Shown here: one piece after another, positions 1-7,966 of the stretch | Layout of the letters: every line of letters starts with the position of its first letter | How positions within the stretch are numbered: position 1 is the stretch's first letter | Source of the DNA: a virus | IMG/VR virus record: IMGVR_UViG_3300046006_001780 | Span: 1 to 40,654 of that record | Length of the DNA stretch: 40,654 bases | Strand: one strand, 5' to 3' | Made by a program: the position numbers and the translations under genes | The notes under the pieces: generated by a model | What the model saw: only the letters and a program-made list of their open reading frames with translations | The model's database searches: none | Told to the model about the DNA's origin: nothing

Positions 1-111
1 ATCGCACGAATTCTGAATGGCGATCCGAACTATGCCGACAACTGGATTGACGTTGCGGGCTATGCCACCTTGGTAGCGAACCGACTGGAAAAAGAGGACA
101 ATCAATCATGA
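1..111 (+). CDS. 3' end of DUF6378-like protein (partial, cut by window start)
   Basis: This is the last 36 codons of a 95-residue protein whose complete copy lies at 36016-36303. Reading starts in frame at base 1, equal to residue I60 of the full protein, and ends at the TGA at 109-111. The stop overlaps the ATG of the next gene (ATGA). Its sequence is identical to the complete copy. The function is unknown; see the full-length entry. Confidence 0.85.
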   Translation: MARILNGDPNYADNWIDVAGYATLVANRLEKEDNQS

Positions 112-127
112 CCACAAAATCACACAA
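1..127. repeat. 127-bp exact repeat, copy 1 (window start)
   Basis: Bases 1-127 match 36193-36319 at every position. The next base differs (T at 128, A at 36320) and the sequences then become unrelated. The repeat covers the end of the gene preceding the packaging locus and the first six codons of the following gene. The length equals a common maximum assembler k-mer, so this is probably an assembly branch node and not a biological terminal repeat. Confidence 0.95.
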
Positions 128-638
128 TCCCGCCGACAAGGTTGAGCGCTGGGACATCACCCGCCTCACACCCTACGCACGCAACAGCCGCACCCACTCC
201 GACGAGCAGATCGGCCAAATAGCCGCATCAATCAAAGAATGGGGCTGGACCACCCCAGTCTTGGTTGACGAGGACGGCAGCATCATTGCAGGCCACGGGC
301 GCACCTTGGCCGCCCAACGTCTCAAGATGACCGAAGTCCCTGTCATGGTGGCCAAAGGCTGGAGCGATGCCAAGAAACGCGCCTACGTCATCGCTGACAA
401 CAAACTGGCCATGAATGCAGGCTGGGACAACGAGATGCTTGCTTTGGAATTCAGCGAGTTGCAGGGCATGGACTTCGACCTCGACCTGACAGGCTTCAAG
501 ACTGAAGAGATCCAAGCATTGCAGCCACCAGACTTTGAGCCTGGCACTGAGGATGACCAAGGCAAGCTGGACCAGCTTGATCCAAAATACATTGCTTGTC
601 CACACTGCGGCAAAGAGTTCGATTCCCGTGAAGCCTGA
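108..638 (+). CDS. ParB-like N-terminal domain protein with C-terminal CPHC knuckle
   Basis: The 176-residue protein has a ParB/Srx-type domain over roughly residues 14-105, with the recognisable GHGRTLAAQRL segment at 62-72 followed by an ADNKLA segment near 96-101. Phage proteins of this kind are often linked to DNA methyltransferases or other DNA modification genes, and here the next gene is Mom-like. The C-terminus carries a lone CPHCG zinc-knuckle-like motif at 164-168. The first six codons are identical to those of the alternative TerS gene at 36300, which marks the left edge of an exchanged cassette. The ATG overlaps the preceding stop. The biochemical role is not established; a DNA-binding or CTPase-like accessory to modification is inference. 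Confidence 0.85.
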   Translation: MTTKSHNPADKVERWDITRLTPYARNSRTHSDEQIGQIAASIKEWGWTTPVLVDEDGSIIAGHGRTLAAQRLKMTEVPVMVAKGWSDAKKRAYVIADNKLAMNAGWDNEMLALEFSELQGMDFDLDLTGFKTEEIQALQPPDFEPGTEDDQGKLDQLDPKYIACPHCGKEFDSREA

Positions 639-1317
639 ACTCAAAATAGATTGGGCAAGCCATGATGCCGCCAAATATGCCTGTGAAAACTGGCATTACA
701 GCAAGTGCTTGCCTGTTGGCAAACTGGTAAAAGTCGGTGCTTGGGAAGGTGGAAAATTCATTGGCGTTGTGATTTTTGGCCGTGGTGCAAACAACAACAT
801 GCTCAAGCCTTTTGGCTTAGAACAAGATGATGGCTGTGAACTGGTCAGGATTGCCCTAACAAAGCATGTCACACCAGTGAGCAAAATCATGGCCTTTGCC
901 ATCAGATTCTTGAAAAAGTCCCAAGCAGGCTTGCAGGTCATCGTCTCTTATGCTGACCCAGAGCAAGGGCATCATGGTGGCATCTATCAAGCATGTAATT
1001 GGATTTACACAGGCCCAAGTGACAAGGCTGTCAAAGTTTTCTACAAGGGAAAGTGGTCACACAAAAAGACAGTTGATGATGCTGGTGTAGATCAGACCAA
1101 TCTGCCAAAGAAAGTTGTGGCAGGAAAACACAGATACTTAATGCCGCTTGACAAGATGATGGATGCTAAGATTCAGCCACTTGCAAAGCCATATCCTAAG
1201 CGGGTGAAGCAGGCGATGACTGGCGACCAGCCAGAACAGCGACGGCGCGACACCGATCCACCCGCTCCATTAAACGCAGAAAACCAACCTTTCGCGGAGG
1301 TTACAAATGGCAACTAA
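628..1317 (+). CDS. Mom-like DNA adenine modification protein
   Basis: This is a predicted GNAT-fold DNA modification enzyme related to phage Mu Mom, which converts adenines in phage DNA to a carbamoylmethylated form and so protects against host restriction. With the GTG start at 628 the protein has 229 residues. Family-like features are ENWHYSK at 20-26, LVRIAL near 72-77, SYAD at 107-110 and a following GGIYQACNWIYTG segment at 117-129. I prefer GTG 628 because it is preceded by AAAGAG and overlaps the upstream stop by 11 bases; an upstream in-frame start at 535 would bury over 100 bases in the ParB-like gene. Mu mom is translationally controlled by the zinc-binding Com protein; the CPHC-ended upstream gene could be analogous, which is speculative. 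The C-terminal 40 residues are basic and low in complexity. Confidence 0.75.
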   Translation: MKPELKIDWASHDAAKYACENWHYSKCLPVGKLVKVGAWEGGKFIGVVIFGRGANNNMLKPFGLEQDDGCELVRIALTKHVTPVSKIMAFAIRFLKKSQAGLQVIVSYADPEQGHHGGIYQACNWIYTGPSDKAVKVFYKGKWSHKKTVDDAGVDQTNLPKKVVAGKHRYLMPLDKMMDAKIQPLAKPYPKRVKQAMTGDQPEQRRRDTDPPAPLNAENQPFAEVTNGN

Positions 1318-1747
1318 GAAACCAAAACTTGAAGAAAAACCACCCGTAAAAAAGCACGGTGGTGCACGACCAGGCACTGGCGGTGCTCAACCAGGCGCTG
1401 GCCGACCAGCCTTCGTCCCCACCGATGCTGAGCGCAAACAGGTGGAAGCATTCTCAGGTTATGGCCTGCCAATCGAGCAGATTGCAGTCCTGGTGCGTGA
1501 TGGCATCCACATCGACACCCTCCGTGCCCACTTCGCCACTGAACTGCAATCCGGCAAGGCCAAAGCCAACGCCCAAGTCGGCAAGACGCTGTTTCAAAAG
1601 GTCATGGCAGGCGACACCACAGCAGCCATCTGGTGGAGCAAGACCCAGATGCGCTGGGCCGAGACCCAAAAGCACGAACTCACCGGGGCCGACGGCGCTC
1701 CTTTGGAATTTGCCAAGATCGAGCGGGTGATCGTCAAGAATGGGTAA
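1307..1747 (+). CDS. Terminase small subunit, cassette A
   Basis: The 146-residue protein has the place and size of a TerS: directly upstream of, and overlapping, the large terminase. The N-terminus is basic and Gly/Pro-rich with repeated GARPGTGG and AQPGAGRP motifs (about residues 19-34), which resemble flexible AT-hook-like DNA contacts. A helix-turn-helix-like region follows at about 40-75, then a helical segment with a WWSKTQMRW motif. TerS recognises the packaging site and regulates TerL. Translation starts at ATG 1307 after a strong CGGAGG, overlapping the Mom-like gene by 11 bases. Assignment rests on context plus general family features. Confidence 0.75.
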   Translation: MATKKPKLEEKPPVKKHGGARPGTGGAQPGAGRPAFVPTDAERKQVEAFSGYGLPIEQIAVLVRDGIHIDTLRAHFATELQSGKAKANAQVGKTLFQKVMAGDTTAAIWWSKTQMRWAETQKHELTGADGAPLEFAKIERVIVKNG

Positions 1748-2966
1748 GGTCTTGCAACTCCCCACCCCCGAATGGGCCTTACCCCTGCTCAACCCCAGCC
1801 GCTACAAAGGCGCATGGGGTGGACGTGGCTCTGGCAAGTCCCACATGTTCGCCGAGCTCATGATTGAGGCCCACATCCTCGACCAGAAGCGGCGCAGCGT
1901 CTGCGTGCGCGAGATTCAGAAATCCCTCAACCAGTCCGTCAAACGCCTGTTGGAAACCAAGATCGAGGCCATGAATGCCGGGGCTTACTTTGAGGTTCAG
2001 GATGCCGTCATCAAGTCCAAAAAAGGCGACGGCTTGATCATCTTTCAAGGAATGCAGAATCACACCGCGGATTCAATTAAAAGTCTTGAGGGCGTGGACT
2101 GCGCCTGGGTCGAAGAAGCCCAAAGCTTGAGTCAGCGAAGCCTTGACCTGCTCCGGCCCACCATCCGAAAGCCAGACAGCGAACTGTGGTTCACATGGAA
2201 CCCGCGCCAGGCAGCCGACCCAGTGGACTTCCTGCTGCGCGGCCCCACGCCACCCAAAGACGCCCAAGTCTTGAAGGTCAACTTCACCGACAACCCGTGG
2301 TTTCCAGACGTCCTGCGCGATGAGATGGAATACGACAAGCGCCGCGACCCAGACAAATACCACCACGTTTGGATGGGCGGGTATCTCACCAACAGCAACA
2401 CCCGTGTGTTCAAGAACTGGCGCGTCGAGGAGTTTGAGGCCCCGCGCGATGCCATCCACCGCCTGGGTGCAGACTGGGGCTTTGCCGTTGACCCCACAAC
2501 CTTGGTGCGCTGCCACATCATTGGACGCACCCTTTACATCGACTACGAGGCCTACATGATCGGCTGCGAGATCGTCAACACGCCCGAGCTGTTTATGCAG
2601 GTGCCCGAGGCCGAGAAGTGGCCCATCGTTGCTGACAGCGCCCGGCCCGAGACCATCAGCCACATGAAGAAGAACGGCTTTCCAAAGATCATGACCGCAG
2701 TCAAAGGCCCAAAGTCGGTCGAAGAAGGCATCGAGTTCCTGAAGAATTACGACATTGTGGTCCACCCCCGCTGCATTCACACCATCGACGAGCTGACCCT
2801 GTACAGCTACAAGACCGACCCACTCACAGGCAAAATCCTGCCCGTGCTTGAGGACAAAAAGAACCACGTCATCGACGCCCTGCGCTACGCCTGCGAGGCC
2901 GTGCGCCGCTCCGGTGCAGCCAAACCCGCCAGCTTCACACCGTTGCCCAACGTCAAGAAGTGGTGA
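1740..2966 (+). CDS. Terminase large subunit, cassette A (PBSX/Terminase_3 type)
   Basis: This is the ATP-driven DNA packaging motor and headful nuclease, 408 residues. The ATPase domain has Walker A GGRGSGKS (27-34), Walker B VDCAWVEEA (119-127) and a coupling-like WFTWNP (150-154). The RNase H-like nuclease domain shows the expected acidic residues: D245 in GADWGF, D299 in VADSA and D379 in HVIDALRYA. The start at 1740 overlaps the TerS stop. The protein ends in PLPNVKKW, a tail shared exactly with the unrelated TerL of cassette B. TerL C-termini are known in several phages to contact the portal or prohead, so this may be a docking tail. Confidence 0.93.
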   Translation: MGKVLQLPTPEWALPLLNPSRYKGAWGGRGSGKSHMFAELMIEAHILDQKRRSVCVREIQKSLNQSVKRLLETKIEAMNAGAYFEVQDAVIKSKKGDGLIIFQGMQNHTADSIKSLEGVDCAWVEEAQSLSQRSLDLLRPTIRKPDSELWFTWNPRQAADPVDFLLRGPTPPKDAQVLKVNFTDNPWFPDVLRDEMEYDKRRDPDKYHHVWMGGYLTNSNTRVFKNWRVEEFEAPRDAIHRLGADWGFAVDPTTLVRCHIIGRTLYIDYEAYMIGCEIVNTPELFMQVPEAEKWPIVADSARPETISHMKKNGFPKIMTAVKGPKSVEEGIEFLKNYDIVVHPRCIHTIDELTLYSYKTDPLTGKILPVLEDKKNHVIDALRYACEAVRRSGAAKPASFTPLPNVKKW

Positions 2967-2978
2967 GACAATCGCACA
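2967..2978 (+). repeat. GACAATCGCACA element, left of portal copy 1
   Basis: This 12-base element lies between the TerL stop and the portal start. The same 12 bases recur right after the portal stop (5070-5081) and at the equivalent places around the second portal gene (38271-38282, 40374-40385). It could be a regulatory site, an RNA-processing site or a recombination seam. Confidence 0.7.
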
Positions 2979-2998
2979 ATTCATAAGGACGCCCACTC

Positions 2999-5071
2999 AT
3001 GGCCCGAATCTCCAACGACCAACGCCTGGCCAACCTGCACACCGAGGCCCTCGCGCAATTCGATGACGTGCAAACAGCCCTGCGCGACGAGCGCCTGCAA
3101 TGCCTTCAAGATCGGCGCTTTTACAGCCTCTCGGGCAGCCAGTGGGAGGGTCCGCTTTGGGACCAATATGAAAATAAACCCAAGTTCGAAGTCAACAAGG
3201 TGATGCTGGCCGTGATCCGCATCATCAACGAGTACAGGAACAACAGAATCACCGTGGACTACGTGTCCAAGGACGGCCAAGAAAACGACAAGCTGGCCGA
3301 GGTCTGCGATGGCCTCTACCGTGCAGACGAGCAGGCATCCGTGGCTGACGAGGCCTACGACAACGCCTTCGAGGAAGCAGTCGGGGGCGGCATCGGGGCA
3401 TGGCGTTTGCGCACCGTCTACGAGGATGAGGAAAACGACGAGGACGACCGCCAGCGCATCAGGATCGAGCCCATCTTTGACGCCGACAGCTCAGTGTTCT
3501 TTGACCTCGGGGCCAAGCGCCAGGACAAGAGTGACGCCAAGTTCTGCTTCGTTGTCACCAGCATGACCCGCCAGGCCTACAAAGACACCTGGGGCGATGA
3601 CCCCACCGACTGGCCCAAGATCATTCACCAGTATGAATTCGACTGGTGCACACCCGATGTGGTCTACGTGGCCGAATACTTCAAGGTCGAGGAAAAGACC
3701 GAGACCATTCGCATCTTCCAGGCCATCGACGGCACCGAGGAACGCTACACCCCGGCAGACTTCGCAGCCGACGAGACCCTCGAAGAAACCCTCCGCGCCA
3801 TCGGCACGGTCGAGGTACGCCAAAAGCGAGTCAAGCGCAAGCGCGTTCGCAAGTACATCATGTCCGGTGGTCGCGTGCTGGAAGATGCCGGGTACATCGC
3901 AGGTAAGTGCATCCCCGTCGTGGTGGTGTACGGCAAGCGATGGTTTGTCGATAACGTCGAGCGTTGCATGGGTCACGTGCGCCTTGCCAAAGACGCCCAA
4001 CGCCTCAAGAACATGCAGCTGAGCAAGCTGGGCGAGATCAGCGCCCTGTCGTCGGTCGAGAAGCCCATCCTGACACCTGAGCAAGTCGCAGGCCACCAAG
4101 TCATGTGGTCCGAGGACAACCTCAAGGACTACCCCTACCTGCTCATCAACCCGATCACCGACCAAAACGGCAACCAGGTCGTGTCGGGGCCAGTCGCCTA
4201 CACCCGCGCCCCCAACATCCCCCCGGCAATGGCCGCGCTCTTGCAGATCACCGAGACCGACATGCAGGACATCCTTGGCAACCCCCAAGGCGCAGACAAA
4301 ATGGTCAGCGGCATGTCCGGCAAAGCCGTCGAGATGATCCAGACCCGCGTGGACATGCAGGCCTTCATCTACATGTCCAACTTCGCCAAAGGCATGAAGC
4401 GATGCGGCGAGATTTGGCTCTCGATGGCCAAGGAAATCTACACCGAGGAAAAGCGCAAGATGAAGACCATCGCCGCCGATGGCCAGGCAGGCACGGTCGA
4501 GCTCATGCGCCCCACCATCGATCAAGAGACCGGCGCTGTGGTGCTCGAGAACGACCTCTCCAGCGCCACCTTTGACGTGGTGTCCGAGGTCGGCCCGTCC
4601 AGCACCAGCCGCCGAGACGCCACCGTCAGGGCCATCACCGGCATGTTGCAGATGACCACCGACCCAGAAACCGCTCAGGTGCTCACGGCAGCGGCAATGA
4701 TGAACATGGAAGGCGAGGGCCTCTCAGACCTCAACGCCCACTTCCGCAAGAAGCTGCTGCGCATGGGTGTGATCAAACCCACCGACGACGAGGCCCAAGA
4801 ACTCATGGCAGAGATGCAAGGCCAGCCGCAAGACCCAAACGCCATGTACCTGCAAGCCGCAGCCGAAGAAGCCACGGCCAAAGCAGCCCAGGCCCGTGCC
4901 AACACAGTCAAGACCGTGGCCGATGCCGAACTCAGCCGCGCCAAGACCATCGAGACACTGAGCACCGTGGACATGGACTCCCAAGACCATGCCCTCAACT
5001 TGGCCCAGCAAATCGGCGGCATGGTCCAACAACAAACACAGCCTGTTGTCAATCAACCCACAATTGAGTGA
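2999..5071 (+). CDS. P22-like portal protein (copy 1)
   Basis: The dodecameric portal forms the DNA gate at the capsid vertex, nucleates procapsid assembly with scaffold, and docks the terminase. The 690-residue protein matches the P22-type portal family in size (P22 gp1 has 725) and character: an N-terminal helical region with WEGPLWDQYENKPKFEVNKV near 49-68, an acidic DEENDEDDRQR loop, the basic KRVKRKRVRKY segment, and a long Ala/Gln-rich helical C-terminus (about 630-690) like the P22 barrel. The neighbours are TerL upstream (32-base gap) and scaffold downstream. A second copy at 38303 is 99% identical in protein but clearly diverged at synonymous sites. Confidence 0.93.
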   Translation: MARISNDQRLANLHTEALAQFDDVQTALRDERLQCLQDRRFYSLSGSQWEGPLWDQYENKPKFEVNKVMLAVIRIINEYRNNRITVDYVSKDGQENDKLAEVCDGLYRADEQASVADEAYDNAFEEAVGGGIGAWRLRTVYEDEENDEDDRQRIRIEPIFDADSSVFFDLGAKRQDKSDAKFCFVVTSMTRQAYKDTWGDDPTDWPKIIHQYEFDWCTPDVVYVAEYFKVEEKTETIRIFQAIDGTEERYTPADFAADETLEETLRAIGTVEVRQKRVKRKRVRKYIMSGGRVLEDAGYIAGKCIPVVVVYGKRWFVDNVERCMGHVRLAKDAQRLKNMQLSKLGEISALSSVEKPILTPEQVAGHQVMWSEDNLKDYPYLLINPITDQNGNQVVSGPVAYTRAPNIPPAMAALLQITETDMQDILGNPQGADKMVSGMSGKAVEMIQTRVDMQAFIYMSNFAKGMKRCGEIWLSMAKEIYTEEKRKMKTIAADGQAGTVELMRPTIDQETGAVVLENDLSSATFDVVSEVGPSSTSRRDATVRAITGMLQMTTDPETAQVLTAAAMMNMEGEGLSDLNAHFRKKLLRMGVIKPTDDEAQELMAEMQGQPQDPNAMYLQAAAEEATAKAAQARANTVKTVADAELSRAKTIETLSTVDMDSQDHALNLAQQIGGMVQQQTQPVVNQPTIE

Positions 5072-5081
5072 CAATCGCACA
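5070..5081 (+). repeat. GACAATCGCACA element, right of portal copy 1
   Basis: Second occurrence of the 12-base element, overlapping the portal stop codon and leading into the spacer before the scaffold gene. The following spacer contains an imperfect hairpin (CACC..CGTT / AACGGGTG) that is conserved in the second copy. Confidence 0.65.
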
Positions 5082-5131
5082 CATACGGATTCCACCCGCC
5101 GTTCCAACGGGTGAGTTGCACAGGGTCACAG

Positions 5132-6001
5132 ATGAACATAAAGGCAGATCAGGAGATCGACACCAACGACGATGACACCATCGTCCTCGACGACCAGGAC
5201 ACCGAGCAGCCAGCGGCGCAAGCCGATGACGAGCAGGCCCAGGCCGCCGAAGACGAAGGCGACACCGACGAAGTGGTGGTCTCCATTGGTGAGGAAGCGC
5301 CACCTCCCGAAGAACCAGCACATGCTCCAGAATGGGTGCGCGAGCTGCGCAAAACGAACCGAGAACTTCAGCGCCAGAACCGCGAACTTCAGAGCAAGCT
5401 TCAGACTACCGCCATCACTGAGACCAAGCCGGTGACGTTGGGGCCAAAGCCAAAGCTCGAAGACCACGACTATGACGCCGACAAGTTCGAGACAGCATTG
5501 GCCAATTGGTTTGAGCGCAAGCGACAAGCCGACGAAGCCAACGCCAAGCAAGAAGCCGAGGTTATGACTCAGCAAAAGGCTTGGCAAGCCAAACTGGACG
5601 GCTACGGTAAAGCGAAAGCTGAACTGCGAGTCAAAGACTTTGAAGACGCCGAGGCCGTGGCCCAGGAGTTGTTCAACGTCACCCAGCAAGGCGTGATGCT
5701 GCAAGGTGCGGACAACCCCGCCCTCGTCGTTTACGCACTCGGCAAGAACCCCAAGAAGGCGCAAGAGCTGGCGGCCATCAAAGACCCCGTAAAGTTTGCT
5801 TTTGCGGTAGCGAAACTGGAGAAAGACTTGAAAGTGACGAACCGCAGAGCAGCCCCACCGCCTGAGCGAGTCGTGTCCGGAACAGGGCGCGTCTCGGGGG
5901 CGGTGGACTCAACCCTCGAACGGCTGCGCGAAGAAGCCGCCCGTACTGGCAACATGACCAAGGTCATCCAGTACAAGGCCCAAAAGCGCAGCGCAAAATG
6001 A
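5132..6001 (+). CDS. Scaffolding protein, P22 gp8-like
   Basis: The 289-residue protein sits between portal and coat, exactly where P22 places its 303-residue scaffold. It is highly charged and predicted mostly helical: an acidic N-terminus (residues 1-55, rich in D and E), a coiled-coil stretch with NRELQRQNRELQ at about 76-87, and a basic C-terminal tail ending QYKAQKRSAK. In P22 a basic C-terminal helix-turn-helix binds coat protein, which fits. The start is ATG 5132 and not GTG 5111, because the methionine and the CAGGG before it are preserved in the second copy at 40436. No scaffold protease is visible nearby, as in P22. Confidence 0.85.
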   Translation: MNIKADQEIDTNDDDTIVLDDQDTEQPAAQADDEQAQAAEDEGDTDEVVVSIGEEAPPPEEPAHAPEWVRELRKTNRELQRQNRELQSKLQTTAITETKPVTLGPKPKLEDHDYDADKFETALANWFERKRQADEANAKQEAEVMTQQKAWQAKLDGYGKAKAELRVKDFEDAEAVAQELFNVTQQGVMLQGADNPALVVYALGKNPKKAQELAAIKDPVKFAFAVAKLEKDLKVTNRRAAPPPERVVSGTGRVSGAVDSTLERLREEAARTGNMTKVIQYKAQKRSAK

Positions 6002-6021
6002 CCATTTTTTAGGAAATCACC

Positions 6022-7302
6022 ATGTCAAACTCCTTCAGCAAAGAAGAACGCGTAGCGTTTGAAGACATCCTCGAAGGCTTCCAAGACCTCTTGGTCCTGA
6101 GCCGCAACGTCTCGGTATACAACACCGACCAGACCATGATGGAGCGTGCCAACAACACCATCTGGCGTCCAATGCCCTACATCGCTCAGTCGATCAACAG
6201 CACACCAGGCACAAGCATCTCTGGCAGCTACCAGAACATGACCCAGTTGTCGGTCCCCTCGACCCTCGGCTTCAGCAAGACCGTGCCCTGGACCATGACC
6301 ACATTGGACCTGCGCGATGCCTTGCAAGAAGGCCGCCTGGGCGACAGCGCCAAGCAAAAGCTGGCATCCGACATCAACGTGGCGATCATGAACACCGCAG
6401 CCGCTCAAGGCACGCTGGTTGTGCCCGTGTCCACAGCTGCCGGTGACTACGACGACATCGCCTTGTGCGATTCGATCATGAACGAGCAGGGCGTTCCTGA
6501 CTATGACCGCTTCTTGGGTCTGGCCAGCCGCGACTACAACGGCCTGGCAGGCAACCTGTCGCAAGCCAGCCGCTCGTTTGGCAACCAGAAGTCCGACAAG
6601 GCCTACGAGCGCAACTTCGTTGGCATGGTCGCAGGCTTCGACACCTACAAGTTCGACTACGCAAACCGCATCGCAGCGGCAGGCGGCGGCACCACCACCA
6701 TCGCCACCAACGGCTCGCAAGTTGACTACGTGCCCCAGGCCACCTCCACCTCCGTGGGCGGCCAGATCAACGTGGACAACCGCTACCAGACCGTCACTGT
6801 GTCCAACTCCGTGGGCGTGGTCGCTGGCGACTGCTTCACCATCGACGGCATCCAAGCCGTGCACCACATCACCAAGCAAGCCACCGGCCAGCTCAAGACG
6901 TTCCGCGTCATCAGCGTCCCAGCAGGTGGCACCACCTTGGTGATCAGCCCCCCCATCATCGGCGCGACCAGCTCGCCCACCGATGCCGAGCTGCAATACA
7001 AGAACGTGCAAGTGGTCAGCGAGTCGGCCACGGCCAACATCAACTGGCTCAACGTCGCCGCCTCGAACATCAACGTGTTCTGGCAGCGTGACGCCTTGGA
7101 AATCTTGCCCGGTCGCTACGCAGTTCCTTCGGACGCAGGCACAGCCGTGATGCGTGCCACCACAGACCAAGGCATCGAGTTGGTCATGCAGAAGTTCTAC
7201 GACATCGACAGCATGACCATCAAGTACCGCCTCGACACCCTGTTCGGCGTGGTCAACAAGCAGCCCGAGATGTCCGGCATCTTGCTGTTCAACCAAGCCT
7301 AA
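6022..7302 (+). CDS. Major capsid protein, P22 coat-like
   Basis: The 426-residue protein is close to P22 gp5 (430). It shares recognisable landmarks of that HK97-fold family: NNTIWRPMP near residues 44-52, a DLRD motif near 96-99, the INVDNRYQTVTVS segment opening the inserted I-domain-like region, a GDCFTIDGIQAVHHI stretch, and the late NVFWQRDAL near 350. The RBS is AGGAAATC before ATG 6022. A strong terminator follows the gene, which is consistent with setting the dose of the most abundant virion protein. Confidence 0.93.
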   Translation: MSNSFSKEERVAFEDILEGFQDLLVLSRNVSVYNTDQTMMERANNTIWRPMPYIAQSINSTPGTSISGSYQNMTQLSVPSTLGFSKTVPWTMTTLDLRDALQEGRLGDSAKQKLASDINVAIMNTAAAQGTLVVPVSTAAGDYDDIALCDSIMNEQGVPDYDRFLGLASRDYNGLAGNLSQASRSFGNQKSDKAYERNFVGMVAGFDTYKFDYANRIAAAGGGTTTIATNGSQVDYVPQATSTSVGGQINVDNRYQTVTVSNSVGVVAGDCFTIDGIQAVHHITKQATGQLKTFRVISVPAGGTTLVISPPIIGATSSPTDAELQYKNVQVVSESATANINWLNVAASNINVFWQRDALEILPGRYAVPSDAGTAVMRATTDQGIELVMQKFYDIDSMTIKYRLDTLFGVVNKQPEMSGILLFNQA

Positions 7303-7317
7303 ACAGGCCAGCAAATT

Positions 7318-7342
7318 GAAGGGGCTTCGGCCCCTTCTTTTT
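7318..7342 (+). terminator. Rho-independent terminator after the coat gene
   Basis: There is an 8-bp perfect stem, GAAGGGGC (7318-7325) with GCCCCTTC (7330-7337), closed by a TTCG tetraloop and followed by five T residues. It lies 15 bases after the coat stop. It probably acts as an attenuator, because the next structural genes continue on the same strand with no obvious new promoter. Confidence 0.88.
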
Positions 7343-7356
7343 CATAGGAGCACCCC

Positions 7357-7527
7357 ATGCCACTGACCAAAGGCTATTCAGCTAAATCCATCGGTAAAAA
7401 CGTCTCCAAAGAGATAAAAGCAGGCAAGCCCCAAAAGCAAGCCGTGGCAATCGCTCTCAGCACAGCCACCAAAGCGGCCAAGGCAGCAGGCAAGCCAGGC
7501 AAAGCACCCAAGAAGGCCAGCAAATGA
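7357..7527 (+). CDS. Small basic protein with KQAVAIALS motif
   Basis: This 56-residue lysine/alanine-rich protein begins MPLTKGYSAKSIGKN and contains KAGKPQKQAVAIALSTA, a motif seen in many small phage and metagenomic proteins of unknown role (DUF6496-like wording is possible but not certain). The RBS TAGGAG precedes ATG 7357. The stop overlaps the next start (ATGA at 7524-7527). The position directly behind coat and the high net positive charge suggest a capsid- or DNA-associated protein, but this is inference. Confidence 0.75.
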   Translation: MPLTKGYSAKSIGKNVSKEIKAGKPQKQAVAIALSTATKAAKAAGKPGKAPKKASK

Positions 7528-7964
7528 CCCAAGCATTCCCCGTCCTCGTTTACCGCAGCCCAGGCGAGAACAAAAAGCCCGGTGGCGGCACGTACAAATA
7601 CACCAGCGTCCGTTCGCAGGGCGAACTTGACACCAGGCTCGCCGAAGGCTGGCACCCATCATCAGCCGAGGCCATCACTGCCGCTGGCGACAAAGCCAAC
7701 GGCCTGACCAAGCCAAAGCCAAAATGGGCCACCAAGCCCACCAAAAAGAAAAAGCCAGCCAATCCACTTGGTCAGCGCAAAGAAGTGCCGCAAGCCCCCA
7801 TTACGGCCCAGCCAGATGCCACAGATGACGCGCCACCCACACGCGCAGAGCTTGAGGCCAAGGCGAACGAACTTGGCATCCGCTTTGACGGTCGCACCAA
7901 AGACAAAAAGCTGGGACAATTGATTGCCGACCGGCTCGCAGAGCCAGCACCACAAGGAACATGA
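7524..7964 (+). CDS. Hypothetical basic protein with SAP/HeH-like C-terminus
   Basis: The 146-residue protein has a short N-terminal folded-looking part (FPVLVYRSPGE), a Lys/Pro-rich linker (about residues 60-90), and a C-terminal helix-extended-helix-like segment from TRAELEAKANELGI to LGQLIADRL (about 105-138). That resembles SAP/HeH DNA-binding modules found at the ends of phage head-completion proteins. It is translationally coupled to the preceding small protein by an ATGA overlap. A head-associated role is likely from context; no precise homologue is recognised. Confidence 0.75.
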   Translation: MTQAFPVLVYRSPGENKKPGGGTYKYTSVRSQGELDTRLAEGWHPSSAEAITAAGDKANGLTKPKPKWATKPTKKKKPANPLGQRKEVPQAPITAQPDATDDAPPTRAELEAKANELGIRFDGRTKDKKLGQLIADRLAEPAPQGT

Positions 7965-7966
7965 TC

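Larger units (their letters stand above)
128..2966 (+). other. Packaging cassette A (ParB-like, Mom-like, TerS, TerL Terminase_3 type)
   Basis: This stretch has no similarity to the equivalent interval 36320-38253, although both sides match. The left border falls inside codon 7 of the first gene. The right border falls at the TerL stop codon, where the common sequence GGTGAGACAATCGCACAATT begins. It therefore behaves as one exchangeable block containing a DNA-modification pair and a complete terminase. Confidence 0.8.
2967..5350. repeat. Homologous block copy 1 (portal and start of scaffold)
   Basis: This block aligns without net length change to 38271-40654 (constant offset of 35,304). It begins in the stop codon region of TerL, covers the complete portal gene and the intergenic spacer, and runs into the scaffold gene, where the window ends in the second copy. 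Most differences are at third codon positions; the two portal proteins differ at 7 residues. Confidence 0.93.

Noticed and set aside
1-127. Direct terminal repeat of a linear phage genome
   Set aside because: The repeat is not at both window ends; its second copy is internal, exactly 127 bp, and is followed by different DNA. An assembly branch explains this better than a true terminal redundancy.
6025-7314. Long open frame of 429 codons antisense to the coat gene (and similar ones, e.g. 3491-4525, 2073-2996)
   Set aside because: These are mirror frames caused by high GC and strong codon bias of the real genes; no RBS, no recognisable motifs, and low-complexity His/Asp/Val-rich products.
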